From the NCBI GenBank assembly GCA_015904075.1, contig JABMDH010000076.1, forward strand, positions 13,645-19,261: a stretch of DNA of 5,617 nt, written 5' to 3'. A model generated the notes under the pieces. That model did no database searches, was not told the origin of the DNA, and saw only the letters and a program-made list of their open reading frames with translations. The position numbers and the translations under genes are program-made. This DNA comes from Nitrospira sp. (GTDB lineage Bacteria; Nitrospirota; Nitrospiria; Nitrospirales; Nitrospiraceae). Below are positions 4,672 to 5,617 of this stretch, piece after piece; position 1 is the stretch's first letter; each line of letters starts with the position of its first letter.

Positions 4672-5617
4672 TCAGGTGACTCGCTTTTGGTGTGCCCGAA
4701 GAATTTCCAATAGGGTGGTTTTCTTCACGGGCTTGGTGAGATGCGTGGTACAGCCGGCTTGAAAAATCTTATCAGTCTCTTCCTTGAGCGCGTAGGCGGT
4801 GAGGGCGATAATCGGAACGGGCGGCAAGTCATGAGTCCGTTCCCACTCGCGGATCGACTTTGTCGCGCCATACCCGTCCAGTACAGGCATCTGGATGTCC
4901 ATCAGCACGACGTCATATGGATGGTGTTTGAATTTCTCCACTCCGATCGCCCCGTTATCCGCGATGTCGAGCGAGTGGCTGGTTTGTTTGAGATAGGAAC
5001 TCACCAGCACTTGATTGTCCGGCGAGTCTTCGACCAGAAGCAATCGCAGTGGCTGGTCTGCTACGGACGTTGCAGGTTGTGTGGACTTGGCTGACGTGTC
5101 AGGCTTGGGCCCTTTTGCGCGATTCAACGCGATGCCAATCGTTTGAAGCAAGTCAGCGCGGCGAATAGGCTTGACCAGATACCCTCCTAACCCGAGATCG
5201 TAGGTGCGGGCGATATCGTCGGCCCAATGGTCCGACGTGAGCATGATGGTCACCAGCCCTTTTTCTACGGCCAAGGTTTTGAGCTGCTCGACCATGTGAA
5301 AGCCTGTCATATCCGGCAGACTGGCATCGAGGAGCAGGAGTTCATACGGAGTGCCGTGTTCGCATGCGTGACGGAGCGCCTGGATTGCGGCGGCGCCGGT
5401 ATCGGATTCGGTGATCAGGGCTCCTTGGGCGGTCAGTGTCTCTCGAAGGACCAGGCGATTGGTGGGGTGGTCATCCACGACAAGCGTGTTGATTCCCGAG
5501 AGGCTGATCGGAGCAGGCAGTTTCGAGACGTCGTGAACTGGTTGCACGCCGAGTGTGATCGAGCCATGGAAGGTACTGCCTTTGCCGACCACGCTTTCCG
5601 CCCAGATCTGCCCGTTC
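4672..5617 (-). CDS. Hybrid sensor histidine kinase, C-terminal part with two receiver domains
   Basis: The gene runs off the right edge, so its sensor and dimerisation regions are not visible. The first residues in view, NGQIWAESVVGKGSTF, are the G2 box of a HATPase_c kinase domain, which shows this is the end of a kinase and not a free response regulator. The GTG at 5592 is therefore not a start. The first receiver domain has the acidic pair DD in VVDDH, phosphoacceptor Asp (codon 5328-5326, LLLLDASLPD), Thr in MLTS, and Lys in LVKP. After a Thr/Ser/Pro linker, the second has ED in LVEDS, phosphoacceptor Asp (codon 4899-4897, MDIQMP), Thr in ALTA, and Lys in LTKP. Both look competent for phosphorylation. 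The protein ends at TGA 4674-4672 and a separate HPt gene follows at once, completing a phosphorelay. The signal sensed and the final output regulator are unknown. Confidence 0.95.
   Translation of the reverse strand, partial: NGQIWAESVVGKGSTFHGSITLGVQPVHDVSKLPAPISLSGINTLVVDDHPTNRLVLRETLTAQGALITESDTGAAAIQALRHACEHGTPYELLLLDASLPDMTGFHMVEQLKTLAVEKGLVTIMLTSDHWADDIARTYDLGLGGYLVKPIRRADLLQTIGIALNRAKGPKPDTSAKSTQPATSVADQPLRLLLVEDSPDNQVLVSSYLKQTSHSLDIADNGAIGVEKFKHHPYDVVLMDIQMPVLDGYGATKSIREWERTHDLPPVPIIALTAYALKEETDKIFQAGCTTHLTKPVKKTTLLEILRAHQKRVT

Noticed and set aside
5590..5592. GTG as the start of a free two-receiver response regulator.
   Set aside because: The codons before it continue the G2 box of a histidine kinase ATPase domain, so the protein extends past the window.

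Overview
The window is moderately GC-rich bacterial chromosome. It holds a mix of cell-envelope, signalling and lineage-specific hypothetical genes plus one tRNA. A Nitrospira-like (Nitrospirota) origin is my guess. It rests on the general resemblance of the small signal-peptide protein ending in 'ACGNP' and of the M23 peptidase to proteins I associate with that group. No single marker in the window proves it.

Left part, plus strand (1-2355). The 3' end of an unrecognised gene overlaps by ATGA (stop TGA 274-276, start ATG 273-275) with a secreted M23/LytM-type peptidoglycan endopeptidase (273-1247). An intergenic REP-like palindrome (1331-1363) follows, then a 78-residue two-helix membrane protein (1409-1645). 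A leader rich in inverted repeats precedes a stand-alone HAD-fold protein (1861-2355) that resembles the HAD domain of 'Swiss Army Knife' RNA-repair proteins.

Middle part (2356-3556). Convergent with the HAD gene, on the minus strand, is a small exported protein (2412-2838) broken by a one-base frameshift in a run of four A's. About 630 bases without a convincing gene follow. They hold many short hairpins, a 109-codon open frame of doubtful meaning, and a 15-bp exact copy of the 3' end of the nearby tRNA-Ala gene.

Right part, minus strand (3557-5617). In transcription order: the C-terminal end of a hybrid histidine kinase (end of the ATPase domain plus two receiver domains), a separate HPt protein 3 bases downstream, a spacer with nested inverted repeats and a TATAAT box, tRNA-Ala(CGC), and a single-pass membrane protein with a coiled coil. 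The kinase and HPt together form a multistep phosphorelay (His-Asp-Asp-His) whose final output regulator is not visible here.

The best candidates for something undescribed are the gene-free structured stretch 2923-3345, the tRNA-end duplication that brackets about 800 bp, and the folded leader of the HAD gene. None is proven from sequence reading alone.
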